From NCBI GenBank assembly GCA_030531085.1, contig JAUNOM010000019.1, positions 1 through 47,341 on the forward strand: a stretch of DNA of 47,341 bases. Reading direction: 5' to 3'. The notes beneath the pieces were generated by a model. That model made no database searches. It saw nothing but the letters and a program-made list of their open reading frames with translations, and was not told the origin of the DNA. The position numbers and the translations under genes were made by a program. Of the stretch, positions 8,841 to 16,811 are shown piece after piece. Position 1 is the first letter of the stretch. Every line of letters begins with the position of its first letter. Source of the stretch: Prevotellaceae bacterium (GTDB taxonomy: Bacteria; Bacteroidota; Bacteroidia; Bacteroidales; Bacteroidaceae).

Positions 8841-8844
8841 AAAA

Positions 8845-9513
8845 ATGGACTACATCATAATAACCGCCGGGGGCAAGGGACTGCGTATGGGCGGTGACAT
8901 ACCGAAACAGTTTATGCCCGTAAAGGGAGTGCCCGTACTGATGCGCACCATAAGGCGGTTCAGGGAGTACTCACCCACACTGCGGATTATACTCGTTCTG
9001 CCCAAGGCACAGCAGCAATACTGGCGTGAATTGTGCCGGGAATACGCCTTCAACGAGGAATATACCATAGTGGATGGCGGCGAGACACGCTTCCACTCCG
9101 TAAGGAACGGACTGGACACCATACCCGACACGGAGGAGGGAGTGGTGGGAGTACACGACGGTGTGCGCCCGTTCGTGGCCGTAGACGTGATAGAGAGATG
9201 CTACGAGACAGCCCGCAGAACGGGGGCTGTGATACCTGTAACGCCCGTAGTGGAGACCCTGCGATACGTTGGAGACGGAAAAGAGCAGCGCAATGTGCTG
9301 CGCAGTGACTACAGACTGGTGCAGACACCGCAGGCATTTGACATACAACTGCTGAAGAAAGCCAACAGACAGCCGTACTCCGAGGCCTTCACCGATGACG
9401 CATCCATAGTGGAAAGCATCGGAGCCACGGTGACTATGGTGGACGGGAACAGGGAGAACATAAAGCTGACAACGCCGTTTGACATGACCGTGGCTATGGC
9501 ATTGGCGGAGTAA
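8845..9513 (+). CDS. ispD: 2-C-methyl-D-erythritol 4-phosphate cytidylyltransferase
   Basis: A 222-residue cytoplasmic enzyme that joins CTP and MEP in the non-mevalonate isoprenoid pathway. The CTP-binding N-terminus reads ITAGGKGLRMG, followed by the conserved lysine of PKQF. HDGVRPFV and the TDDASIVE segment near the C-terminus are also typical. Length is normal. It is preceded by an AC-rich low-complexity leader; a dead BRO-type gene now separates it from recG. Confidence 0.93.
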   Translation: MDYIIITAGGKGLRMGGDIPKQFMPVKGVPVLMRTIRRFREYSPTLRIILVLPKAQQQYWRELCREYAFNEEYTIVDGGETRFHSVRNGLDTIPDTEEGVVGVHDGVRPFVAVDVIERCYETARRTGAVIPVTPVVETLRYVGDGKEQRNVLRSDYRLVQTPQAFDIQLLKKANRQPYSEAFTDDASIVESIGATVTMVDGNRENIKLTTPFDMTVAMALAE

Positions 9514-9596
9514 CGCCCGGCCATCCCTTGCCACAACAAGTAACAAATGGGAAAGACTTTCATGATTTCGTAAAACACAGCAACAACTATTAAGTT

Positions 9597-10028
9597 ATGA
9601 GCGGAAAGAAATCCATTCGTTTCTTCAACGACCGTGAAGTGCGTGCCGTATGGGATGACGACAATAACTGCTGGTGGTTTTCCGCTACCGACATTGTCCG
9701 AGCCATCAACAATGAGCCCGACTACACCAAAGCAGGAAACTATTGGAGATGGTTAAAGCGCAAGTTGAAGCAAGAAGGCATCCAACTCGTGAGTGACACT
9801 CACGAGTTCAGGTTTGAAGCTCCTGACGGAAAACTCCGCAAAGCGGACGTACTTGACAGTGAGGCCGTGGCCGTATTAGCTAAGAACTATCCAAACAACC
9901 GGGCAAACGAGTTTCTTGACTAGTTCACATATAGCGACAACACGCTGGACGGGCAAAGCAGGAAGAAGGCATACCAATTGTATGAAAGCGGTCTGTTACG
10001 CCGCTTGGAGCCGGGAAGTCGGAGATAA
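9597..10028 (+). pseudogene. BRO-N-type protein remnant with nonsense codon and lost C-terminus
   Basis: The first 108 codons encode a BRO/KilA-like N-terminal domain (IRFFNDREVRAVWDDDNNCWWFSATDIV split over 9615-9700). A TAG at 9921-9923 follows ANEFLD, and the same frame continues FTYSDNTLDGQSRKKAYQLY until TAA at 10026-10028. In relatives I recall a Trp at that point (FLDWFTYSD), so a TGG to TAG change is likely. Related proteins continue into a longer, Fic-like C-terminal part that is missing here. It lies between ispD and recG, which I remember as neighbours in other Bacteroidales, so it is probably a decayed insertion. Confidence 0.7.
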
Positions 10029-10060
10029 ACAACACTCACAGCAACAAGTCAAAAAACCAC

Positions 10061-12157
10061 ATGGCCGACATACTGGAACAGGACATAAAATATCTCACGG
10101 GCGTAGGGCCGCAGAGACAGCAGACACTCAGCAAGGAGCTGGGCATACACTGTTTCGGCGACCTGTTAGAGTATTACCCTTACAAATACGTGGACCGCAG
10201 CAAGGTGTACAAAGCCAGTGAACTGACCGCTGATATGCCCTTTGTGCAGCTGAAGGGACGCATACTTTCATACGAGACTTTTGACATGGGGGCGAGGAAA
10301 AAGCGTCTTGTGGGGCACTTCTACGACGGTACTGGGACGATAGACCTTGTATGGTTCAGCGCCGTTAAATACATAATACAGACCTATAAGGTTGGGCAGG
10401 AGTACATAGTGTTCGGCAAACCCACCGTATTCAACCACCGGATACAGCTGAGCCACCCCGACATCGACGACGCATCGGCACTGACGCTGAACGATATGGG
10501 TATGCAGCCATACTACATAACCACAGAGCTGATGAAGAAGACGGGGCTGACCTCACGGGCTATGGAGCGCATAACCAAGGCGCTGCTGGCAAAGCTGCCG
10601 CCGCTAAAGGAGACCCTGCCCGACTTCATCACAGCGCCGCTGCACCTGATGGACAGGGATGAGGCACTGAGAGTGGTACACTATCCCAAGACTCCGCATG
10701 ACCTGCAGAAGGCAAGGGAAAGGCTGAAGTTCGAGGAACTGTTCTATGTGCAGCTGAACATACTGCGCTATACCGCCAACAACCGGCGCAAGTACAAGGG
10801 CTATATGCTGCCAAAGGTCGGCCGGGCTTTTAAGGATTTCTACACAAAGAACCTGCGGTTTGAGCTGACGGGGGCGCAGAAACGGGTGGTGCACGAGATA
10901 CAGTCCGACATGAACACGGGCCGGCAGATGAACAGACTGGTACAGGGTGACGTGGGATCAGGCAAGACTCTCGTGGCACTGATGGCGATGCTCATTGCCG
11001 TGGACAACGGTTTTCAGGCCGTGATGATGGCTCCGACGGAGATACTTGCAGAACAGCATCTGGCCACCATCACCGCTTTCCTGCAGGAAATGGACGTCAG
11101 AGTGGAGCTGCTGACGGGAGTTGTGAAGGGCAAACGACGCAAGGAGGTGCTCACAGGACTTGCAACAGGAGAGGTAAACATCCTTGTCGGCACGCACGCC
11201 GTGATAGAGGAGACGGTAATGTTTGCCAACCTCGGCCTGGCTGTCATTGACGAGCAGCACCGTTTCGGCGTGGCTCAACGCGCAAAGCTATGGGCTAAGA
11301 ACGACAACCCGCCACACGTGCTTGTGATGACGGCCACACCAATACCACGCACACTGGCAATGACGATATACGGAGACCTGGATGTCAGCGTCATTGACGA
11401 ACTGCCGCCGGGGCGCAAGCCTGTAATGACACTGCACAAGTACGAGAACCAGCAGACAAGCCTGTACAACGGCATACGGCGTGAGGTGGAGAAAGGCAGG
11501 CAGGTATATGTGGTATACCCTCTGATAACAGAGAGCGAGAAGATGGATCTGCAGAACCTTGAGGACGGATACAGCCACCTTCAGGAGGTGTTCCCTGACT
11601 ATAAGATGAGCAAGGTGCACGGAAGGATGAAGCCAGCAGAAAAGGATGCGGAGATGCAGCGGTTTGCCAACGGCGAGACACAGATGCTTGTAGCCACCAC
11701 AGTGATAGAGGTTGGGGTGAATGTTCCCAACGCCAGCGTCATGATAATAATGGAAGCGCAGAGATTCGGGCTGTCACAGCTGCACCAGTTGAGAGGAAGA
11801 GTGGGCCGGGGAGCCGACCAGTCCTACTGCATATTGGTGAGCGGATACGAGCTTAGCGCCGAAACACGGAAGAGACTCGACATCATGTGCGAGACAAATG
11901 ACGGTTTCCGCATAGCGGAGGCAGACCTGAAGCTGCGCGGACCCGGCGACCTTGAGGGCACACAGCAGAGTGGTATGGCCTTCGACCTTAAGATTGCCAA
12001 CATCGCACAGGACGGACAACTGGTACAGATGGCAAGGGATGAGGCGCAGAAAGTCATTGACGCCGATCCAAATTGTGACGCTCCGCAGCACGCCATGCTG
12101 TGGAACCGCCTGCGGGAGCTGCGCAAGGACAGCGTGGACTGGGGCACAATAAGCTAA
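10061..12157 (+). CDS. recG: ATP-dependent DNA helicase RecG
   Basis: A 698-residue helicase that remodels stalled replication forks and branched DNA. An N-terminal wedge/OB region (about 1-230, with LTGVGPQRQQTLSKELGI) precedes the helicase core. Walker A is GDVGSGKT (296-303), motif II is DEQH (397-400), and MTATPIPRTLAM and the Q-x-x-GR-x-GR region (LRGRVGRG) follow. Length fits RecG. The start ATG follows an AC-rich leader. The gene is intact although its upstream neighbour is dead. Confidence 0.96.
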   Translation: MADILEQDIKYLTGVGPQRQQTLSKELGIHCFGDLLEYYPYKYVDRSKVYKASELTADMPFVQLKGRILSYETFDMGARKKRLVGHFYDGTGTIDLVWFSAVKYIIQTYKVGQEYIVFGKPTVFNHRIQLSHPDIDDASALTLNDMGMQPYYITTELMKKTGLTSRAMERITKALLAKLPPLKETLPDFITAPLHLMDRDEALRVVHYPKTPHDLQKARERLKFEELFYVQLNILRYTANNRRKYKGYMLPKVGRAFKDFYTKNLRFELTGAQKRVVHEIQSDMNTGRQMNRLVQGDVGSGKTLVALMAMLIAVDNGFQAVMMAPTEILAEQHLATITAFLQEMDVRVELLTGVVKGKRRKEVLTGLATGEVNILVGTHAVIEETVMFANLGLAVIDEQHRFGVAQRAKLWAKNDNPPHVLVMTATPIPRTLAMTIYGDLDVSVIDELPPGRKPVMTLHKYENQQTSLYNGIRREVEKGRQVYVVYPLITESEKMDLQNLEDGYSHLQEVFPDYKMSKVHGRMKPAEKDAEMQRFANGETQMLVATTVIEVGVNVPNASVMIIMEAQRFGLSQLHQLRGRVGRGADQSYCILVSGYELSAETRKRLDIMCETNDGFRIAEADLKLRGPGDLEGTQQSGMAFDLKIANIAQDGQLVQMARDEAQKVIDADPNCDAPQHAMLWNRLRELRKDSVDWGTIS

Positions 12158-12239
12158 GAAAACCTGTCGTTAAGGCCCAGACGGCTCTCCTTATATATTA
12201 TACCAAGGCGCAAAGAATGGCAGAAAAAGGCATTTTTTC

Positions 12240-12270
12240 TTGGTTATATGAAAAACTATCACTAAATTTG
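12240..12270 (+). promoter_or_regulatory. Promoter of the DUF3791/DUF3990 module
   Basis: TTG (12240-12242), 20-nt spacer and TAAATTTG (12263-12270) match the Bacteroidota consensus and lie 30 bp upstream of the first DUF3791 ATG. The module therefore has its own promoter after recG. Confidence 0.65.
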
Positions 12271-12300
12271 CAGATGTTACACCGCTAAGAATAAGGACGA

Positions 12301-12540
12301 ATGGAACACATTATAGAATTGAGTTCTGACGAGATAAAGATGGCTTTTGTCGCCTCATGTATAGAGGGTGCCGCCAGAAGAATGGGGGTGTCATACCGTG
12401 AGGTGTATGACCGGATGAACAACGTGGGTATGATTGAGGACTATCTGCTTGGCTGTTACGATATGCTTCACACCGAAAGCCGCGAGCACGTGACAGATGA
12501 TGTTATAGAATGTCTACTGAACAAGGAAGCGACAAGATGA
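12301..12540 (+). CDS. DUF3791 protein, probable antitoxin
   Basis: A 79-residue acidic, helical protein (ELSSDEIKMAFVASCIEGAA, later YREVYDRMNNVGMIEDYL) of the DUF3791 type. Such small proteins commonly accompany DUF3990 genes and are predicted antitoxins or partners. Its stop overlaps the next start (ATGA at 12537-12540), indicating coupled translation. It has its own promoter. The function is inferred from gene neighbourhood; no DNA-binding motif is evident. Confidence 0.75.
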   Translation: MEHIIELSSDEIKMAFVASCIEGAARRMGVSYREVYDRMNNVGMIEDYLLGCYDMLHTESREHVTDDVIECLLNKEATR

Positions 12541-13028
12541 GGCTGTTGGTATATCATGGAGGAACAGAGGCTGTAAAGACACCGCTATGCGATTTCGGAC
12601 GGGCTAAGCTTGATTTCGGAAAAGGCTTTTATGTGACCGACATAAGGACGCAGGCGGCACAGTGGGCAACCCTAACGGCGAAGAAGCGTAACGCAAGAGC
12701 ATTGATAAACGTTTACTCTCTTGACAAGGAAGCCTTCATGGCAGAAGCCAACTGCAAGGTGTTCGAGAACTACAACAGTGAATGGCTGGAGTTTATCGTA
12801 GCAAGCAGGCGCGGATTAAGGCCATGGAAAGATTATGACTACATAGAGGGCGGCGTAGCAGACGATAGGGTTATCGATACCGTAAACCTGTATATGGCCG
12901 GGCTTTTGCCATCAGACATAGCACTCGGAAGGCTTAAAATGCACAAGCCCAATAATCAAATATGCCTGCTAAACCAATTGCTAACAGACAAATATCTAAA
13001 ATATGAGCGAACAGAAGTTGCAGAATGA
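12537..13028 (+). CDS. DUF3990 protein, ADP-ribosyltransferase-like putative toxin
   Basis: A 163-residue protein starting MRLLVYHGGT. The pattern YHGG, then DFGKGFYVTD about 20 residues later, then SEWLEFIV resembles the His-Tyr-Glu layout of ADP-ribosyltransferase-fold proteins, to which I recall DUF3990 being assigned. It may modify a host target and be held in check by the flanking DUF3791 proteins. I choose the ATG in the ATGA overlap; an in-frame ATG at 12510 would add nine residues and a 31-nt overlap. The next gene overlaps its end by 26 nt. The substrate is unknown and the toxin role is inference. Confidence 0.75.
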   Translation: MRLLVYHGGTEAVKTPLCDFGRAKLDFGKGFYVTDIRTQAAQWATLTAKKRNARALINVYSLDKEAFMAEANCKVFENYNSEWLEFIVASRRGLRPWKDYDYIEGGVADDRVIDTVNLYMAGLLPSDIALGRLKMHKPNNQICLLNQLLTDKYLKYERTEVAE

Positions 13029-13254
13029 CCCTGTAAAGTCGCCAGAAATACAGGATATGATAATGAGTTACAGGGTCGGAATGATTGCCGTTGAGCTGTC
13101 GAAGCGTCTCGGCGTTACTCCCATAGAGGCCTTGAAACGGTTTTATGAGAGCCATACCTGTGCAGAGCTGCATGATAAGGAAACGGGATTATACCTGTAT
13201 GGCAACCTGTATATTGCCGATGAGTTTTGCATGGAGACGCACAAAGAACTTTAA
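13003..13254 (+). CDS. Second DUF3791 protein, probable antitoxin
   Basis: An 83-residue protein (MIMSYRVGMIAVELSKRLGV, then PIEALKRFYESHTCAELHD) of the DUF3791 type, more distant from the first copy. It begins inside the DUF3990 gene (26-nt overlap), so the three genes form one coupled unit. The C-terminal part (LYLYGNLYIADEF) is typical of the family. Having antitoxin-like genes on both sides of the putative toxin is notable. Confidence 0.75.
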   Translation: MSEQKLQNDPVKSPEIQDMIMSYRVGMIAVELSKRLGVTPIEALKRFYESHTCAELHDKETGLYLYGNLYIADEFCMETHKEL

Positions 13255-13313
13255 ACATATAACAACAACAGTAAAAACGACTGCGTTAAACAACAGGAAA
13301 CACACAGAATGGA

Positions 13314-14615
13314 ATGAAGGAATTTATTATATCAGAGGCAAAAATAGAGACGGCAGTGCTGGTAGGACTGATTACTCCGCAGCAGAATGAGGCCAAGACA
13401 AAGGAATATCTTGACGAGCTGGAGTTTCTGGCTGACACTGCCGGGGCTGTAACGGTAAGGCGTTTCACGCAGAGAGTGAACGGACCAAGCAGCATAACAT
13501 ACGTGGGCAAGGGCAAACTGGAGGAGATTGCCGCCTTTATCAAGGACTGCGAGGAGCGTGCGGACAATGGTGACATACACCCGGACGGCACACCTTGGCA
13601 GCCAGTAGGTATGGTTATCTTCGACGATGAGCTGTCGGCCAAGCAGATACGCAATATAGAGGCAGAACTGAAGGTCAAGATTCTGGACCGTACCACTCTC
13701 ATATTGGACATATTCGCAATGCGCGCGCAGACCGCCAATGCCAAGACTCAGGTGGAACTGGCGCAGTACCGCTATATGCTTCCACGCCTTCAGCGCCTGT
13801 GGACGCACCTTGAAAGGCAGGGAGGCGGCTCTGGTAGCGGCGGAGGAAAGGGCTCTGTGGGCCTTCGAGGACCCGGTGAGACACAGTTAGAGATGGACCG
13901 CCGCATCATACTTGGAAGGATGTCACTGCTGAAAGAGCGTCTGGCAGAAATAGACAAGCAGAAGGTTACGCAGAGGAAAAACCGTGGAAGGCTGATACGT
14001 GTGGCGCTGGTGGGATACACAAACGTCGGGAAATCCACCATAATGAATATGCTGGCAAAGAGTGAGGTGTTTGCAGAGAACAAGCTGTTTGCTACACTTG
14101 ACACCACCGTCCGCAAGGTTGTGATAGACAACCTGCCCTTCCTGCTGGCGGATACCGTAGGGTTCATCAGGAAACTGCCCACTGACTTGGTTGAATCCTT
14201 CAAGTCAACGCTGGACGAGACACGCGAGGCGGACCTGCTGCTACACGTTGTTGACATATCACACCCGGACTTTGAGGAGCAGATTAAGGTTGTGGAGAAG
14301 ACACTCGCGGACCTTGGATGCGCCGACAAGCCTATGATGATAGTGTTCAATAAGATTGACGCATACACATGGAACGAGAAGGATGAGGACGACCTTACAC
14401 CCGTAAGGAAGGATGAAGTGTCACTGGAGGAACTGAAACGCACATGGATGGCGAAGCTAAGTGGCGAGTGTCTGTTCATATCCGCAAAGGAAAAGCTGAA
14501 CATTGACGAGTTCCGCAATGTCATATATAAGAAGGTTCGCGAGATGCACGTGCAGAAATACCCGTACAATGACTTCCTGTGGACAATCCCGGAAGAAGGG
14601 GATGACAACGCATAA
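13314..14615 (+). CDS. hflX: GTPase HflX, ribosome-associated
   Basis: A 433-residue GTPase that splits or rescues ribosomes under stress. The N-terminal HflX domain (1-200, including TYVGKGKLEEI and VIFDDELSAKQIRNIE) and a Gly-rich linker (GGGSGSGGGKGSVGLRGPGE) precede the G domain with G1 GYTNVGKST (234-242), DTVGF (G3) and NKID (G4). It ends about 30 bp before the DUF4954 gene. Length is typical. Confidence 0.95.
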   Translation: MKEFIISEAKIETAVLVGLITPQQNEAKTKEYLDELEFLADTAGAVTVRRFTQRVNGPSSITYVGKGKLEEIAAFIKDCEERADNGDIHPDGTPWQPVGMVIFDDELSAKQIRNIEAELKVKILDRTTLILDIFAMRAQTANAKTQVELAQYRYMLPRLQRLWTHLERQGGGSGSGGGKGSVGLRGPGETQLEMDRRIILGRMSLLKERLAEIDKQKVTQRKNRGRLIRVALVGYTNVGKSTIMNMLAKSEVFAENKLFATLDTTVRKVVIDNLPFLLADTVGFIRKLPTDLVESFKSTLDETREADLLLHVVDISHPDFEEQIKVVEKTLADLGCADKPMMIVFNKIDAYTWNEKDEDDLTPVRKDEVSLEELKRTWMAKLSGECLFISAKEKLNIDEFRNVIYKKVREMHVQKYPYNDFLWTIPEEGDDNA

Positions 14616-14648
14616 AGCCTGATAAGAAACCACACAACAGAGCAGATT

Positions 14649-16220
14649 ATGAGACAGCTTACACTGAATGAGATTGACATACTGACGGCACAGGGATGCC
14701 GCTGTGACTCATGGCAGCACATTATGGTTGGGGAGAACTTCTCAACGGATAGCATCCGCAATGTGCGCATGGAGGGAGAGATACACATTGGCGACAATGT
14801 GCGGATGGAGAATGTAGGCATTGTGCGTACAACAGACGGCGCTACCTTTGGCGAGGACTACATGATAAGCGTGAAGAACGAAGCGGGCAGCGGCAATGTG
14901 ATACTGTACAGCGCGCTGACAGCACAGACCGCCGCCCTGATGATGAAGACAGGGAATGACACGGAGCTGTTCATGACACTGCGCAGAATGATTAGTGAAT
15001 ATGTCAACAGGCACAAGCCCGTGTGCACAACCATAGGGAACAACGTCACCATAACGGACTGTCGCGAGCTTACCAATGTGGCAATAGGCGACGGATGTGA
15101 GCTGTGCGGAGCGTCACGTCTCATAGACTGCACCCTTTCCGCAATGCCTGAGGCCACAATATATATCGGTGACGACGTGATAATGGAGAATGTGGTGGCC
15201 CAGGCAGGCGCCACCATTGTTGACGGTGCACGGCTATACGACACATTTGTGGGCGAGGCGTGCCACATAGGACGGGGCTTCACATCCGAGAACTCGCTGT
15301 TCTTCGCCAACTCACACATGGACAACGGAGAGGCCTGCGCCGCTCTCTGCGGCCCGTTCAGCGTAAGCCACCACAAGGCGTCACTGCTGATAGGAGGCGA
15401 ATACTCATTCTATAATGCCGGCTCAAGCACCAACTTCTCCAATCATGCGTACAAGATGGGACCGATACACTATGGAACCATGGAGCGAGGGTCAAAGACT
15501 GCCAGCGGCGCGCACATACTATGGCCGGCGACAATAGGCGCATTCACCATGGTAATGGGTAAGGTACAGACACATCCTGACACCTCCATGCTGCCGTTCT
15601 CATACGTCATAGGCAGCGGACGCACCACGTATGTGGTGCCAGGGCGCAACCTTTGCACTGTCGGGACATACCGTGACGTGACAAAATGGCCCAAGAGAGA
15701 CAAGCGTCCGGCAAGCAGAAGGCTGTCACTTATAACATTTGACTGGCTGTCACCATACGTCATAGAGCGCATAAAGGCCGGACTGCACTACCTTCACACA
15801 CTGTTGGAGGAGCAAGGGTATGAGGTTGAGGAGTACGAGTGCCCCGGTTTCACCATCAAGGCAAGGGCACTGCGCAACGGAATGGACCTTTACGAACTGG
15901 CACTGCGTATGTACGGCAACGCCAACAGCACAAGCAAATGGACCGATCTGCTTGGCCTGCTGATACCAACGGACGCTCTTGAACAGCTCAAGGAGGACAT
16001 ACACAGCGGCGACATAGACTGCATAGAGACACTGGAGGACCGCTTTAAGAACATATATGAGAGCTATGAGCAATGGAAAGGCTTCTCAGAAAACGCGGCA
16101 ACAACGGAAAGTGCACATGAGGAATGGCTCAACGCCATACGCCGTGACGCGGAACGGGAGTTTGAAATGGGTGATGTGGACGAGGAAATGATGAACACCT
16201 TCGTCGACAGCCTGCAATGA
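14649..16220 (+). CDS. DUF4954 family protein (left-handed beta-helix-like)
   Basis: A 523-residue protein with repeated hexapeptide-like turns (IHIGDNVRMENVGIV, IYIGDDVIMENVVAQAG, TIVDGARLYDTFVG) in its first 300 residues. This suggests a left-handed beta-helix as found in acyl- and sugar-nucleotidyl transferases. The C-terminal 200 residues are helical. I recognise it as the Bacteroidota family DUF4954, whose reaction is not known to me. No signal peptide is present, so it is cytoplasmic. It lies between hflX and a hexapeptide acetyltransferase on one strand. Confidence 0.75.
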   Translation: MRQLTLNEIDILTAQGCRCDSWQHIMVGENFSTDSIRNVRMEGEIHIGDNVRMENVGIVRTTDGATFGEDYMISVKNEAGSGNVILYSALTAQTAALMMKTGNDTELFMTLRRMISEYVNRHKPVCTTIGNNVTITDCRELTNVAIGDGCELCGASRLIDCTLSAMPEATIYIGDDVIMENVVAQAGATIVDGARLYDTFVGEACHIGRGFTSENSLFFANSHMDNGEACAALCGPFSVSHHKASLLIGGEYSFYNAGSSTNFSNHAYKMGPIHYGTMERGSKTASGAHILWPATIGAFTMVMGKVQTHPDTSMLPFSYVIGSGRTTYVVPGRNLCTVGTYRDVTKWPKRDKRPASRRLSLITFDWLSPYVIERIKAGLHYLHTLLEEQGYEVEEYECPGFTIKARALRNGMDLYELALRMYGNANSTSKWTDLLGLLIPTDALEQLKEDIHSGDIDCIETLEDRFKNIYESYEQWKGFSENAATTESAHEEWLNAIRRDAEREFEMGDVDEEMMNTFVDSLQ

Positions 16221-16247
16221 ATGACCATATAAATCCACCACATAGAC

Positions 16248-16811
16248 ATGACATATATGAATGAACGCGAGAAGATGCTGGCCGGAATGCTGTACGATGC
16301 CAACTATGATCCGGAACTGATACAGCAACGTACAGAATGCAAGGAGCTGTGCTTTGAATACAACAACACACATCCCAAAGAACAGCAGCAGAGAAGCGAG
16401 ATACTGAAACGCATTCTCGGCAACACTGGCGAGAGGCTTATCATAGAGCAACCCTTCTACTGTGACTACGGATACAACATATCAGTAGGTGAGGATTTCT
16501 TCGCCAACCACAACCTTGTAATACTTGATCCCGCCCCCGTGACGTTTGGCGACCACTGCTTCATTGCCCCCAACTGCTGCTTTACAACCGCAACTCACCC
16601 CCTTGACGTGGAGAGAAGGAATGCGGGACTGGAGACCTGCAAGCCCATTAAGGTAGGTAACAACGTGTGGATTGGAGCTAATGTCACCGTACTGCCTGGC
16701 GTAACGATAGGAGATGGCGCCGTTGTTGCAGCCGGAGCATTGGTCAACAGGGATGTGGAAGCAGGAACATTGGTCGGCGGTGTACCGGCAAAACTTATCA
16801 GAAGATTATGA
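16248..16811 (+). CDS. Sugar O-acetyltransferase, Maa/LacA type
   Basis: A 187-residue hexapeptide-repeat acetyltransferase. The N-terminus ([19 protein letters not shown]) is the Mac domain of maltose/galactoside acetyltransferases. The body has left-handed helix turns, the catalytic-type histidine in FTTATHPLD, and the C-terminal [20 protein letters not shown] and GVPAK. It probably transfers acetyl from acetyl-CoA to a sugar. An in-frame ATG at 16257 is an alternative start. It overlaps the M16 protease gene by four bases. Confidence 0.9.
   Translation: MTYMNEREKMLAGMLYDANYDPELIQQRTECKELCFEYNNTHPKEQQQRSEILKRILGNTGERLIIEQPFYCDYGYNISVGEDFFANHNLVILDPAPVTFGDHCFIAPNCCFTTATHPLDVERRNAGLETCKPIKVGNNVWIGANVTVLPGVTIGDGAVVAAGALVNRDVEAGTLVGGVPAKLIRRL

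Noticed and set aside
6102-9923. Reassigned stop codons as the explanation for the two in-frame stops
   Set aside because: One is TAA and one TAG, while TAA and TAG/TGA end many intact genes here. Local mutation is simpler.
13790-14821. 343-codon minus-strand frame opposite hflX
   Set aside because: Ser-rich translation without motifs, lying antisense to a well-conserved GTPase and crossing into the next gene; a shadow frame.
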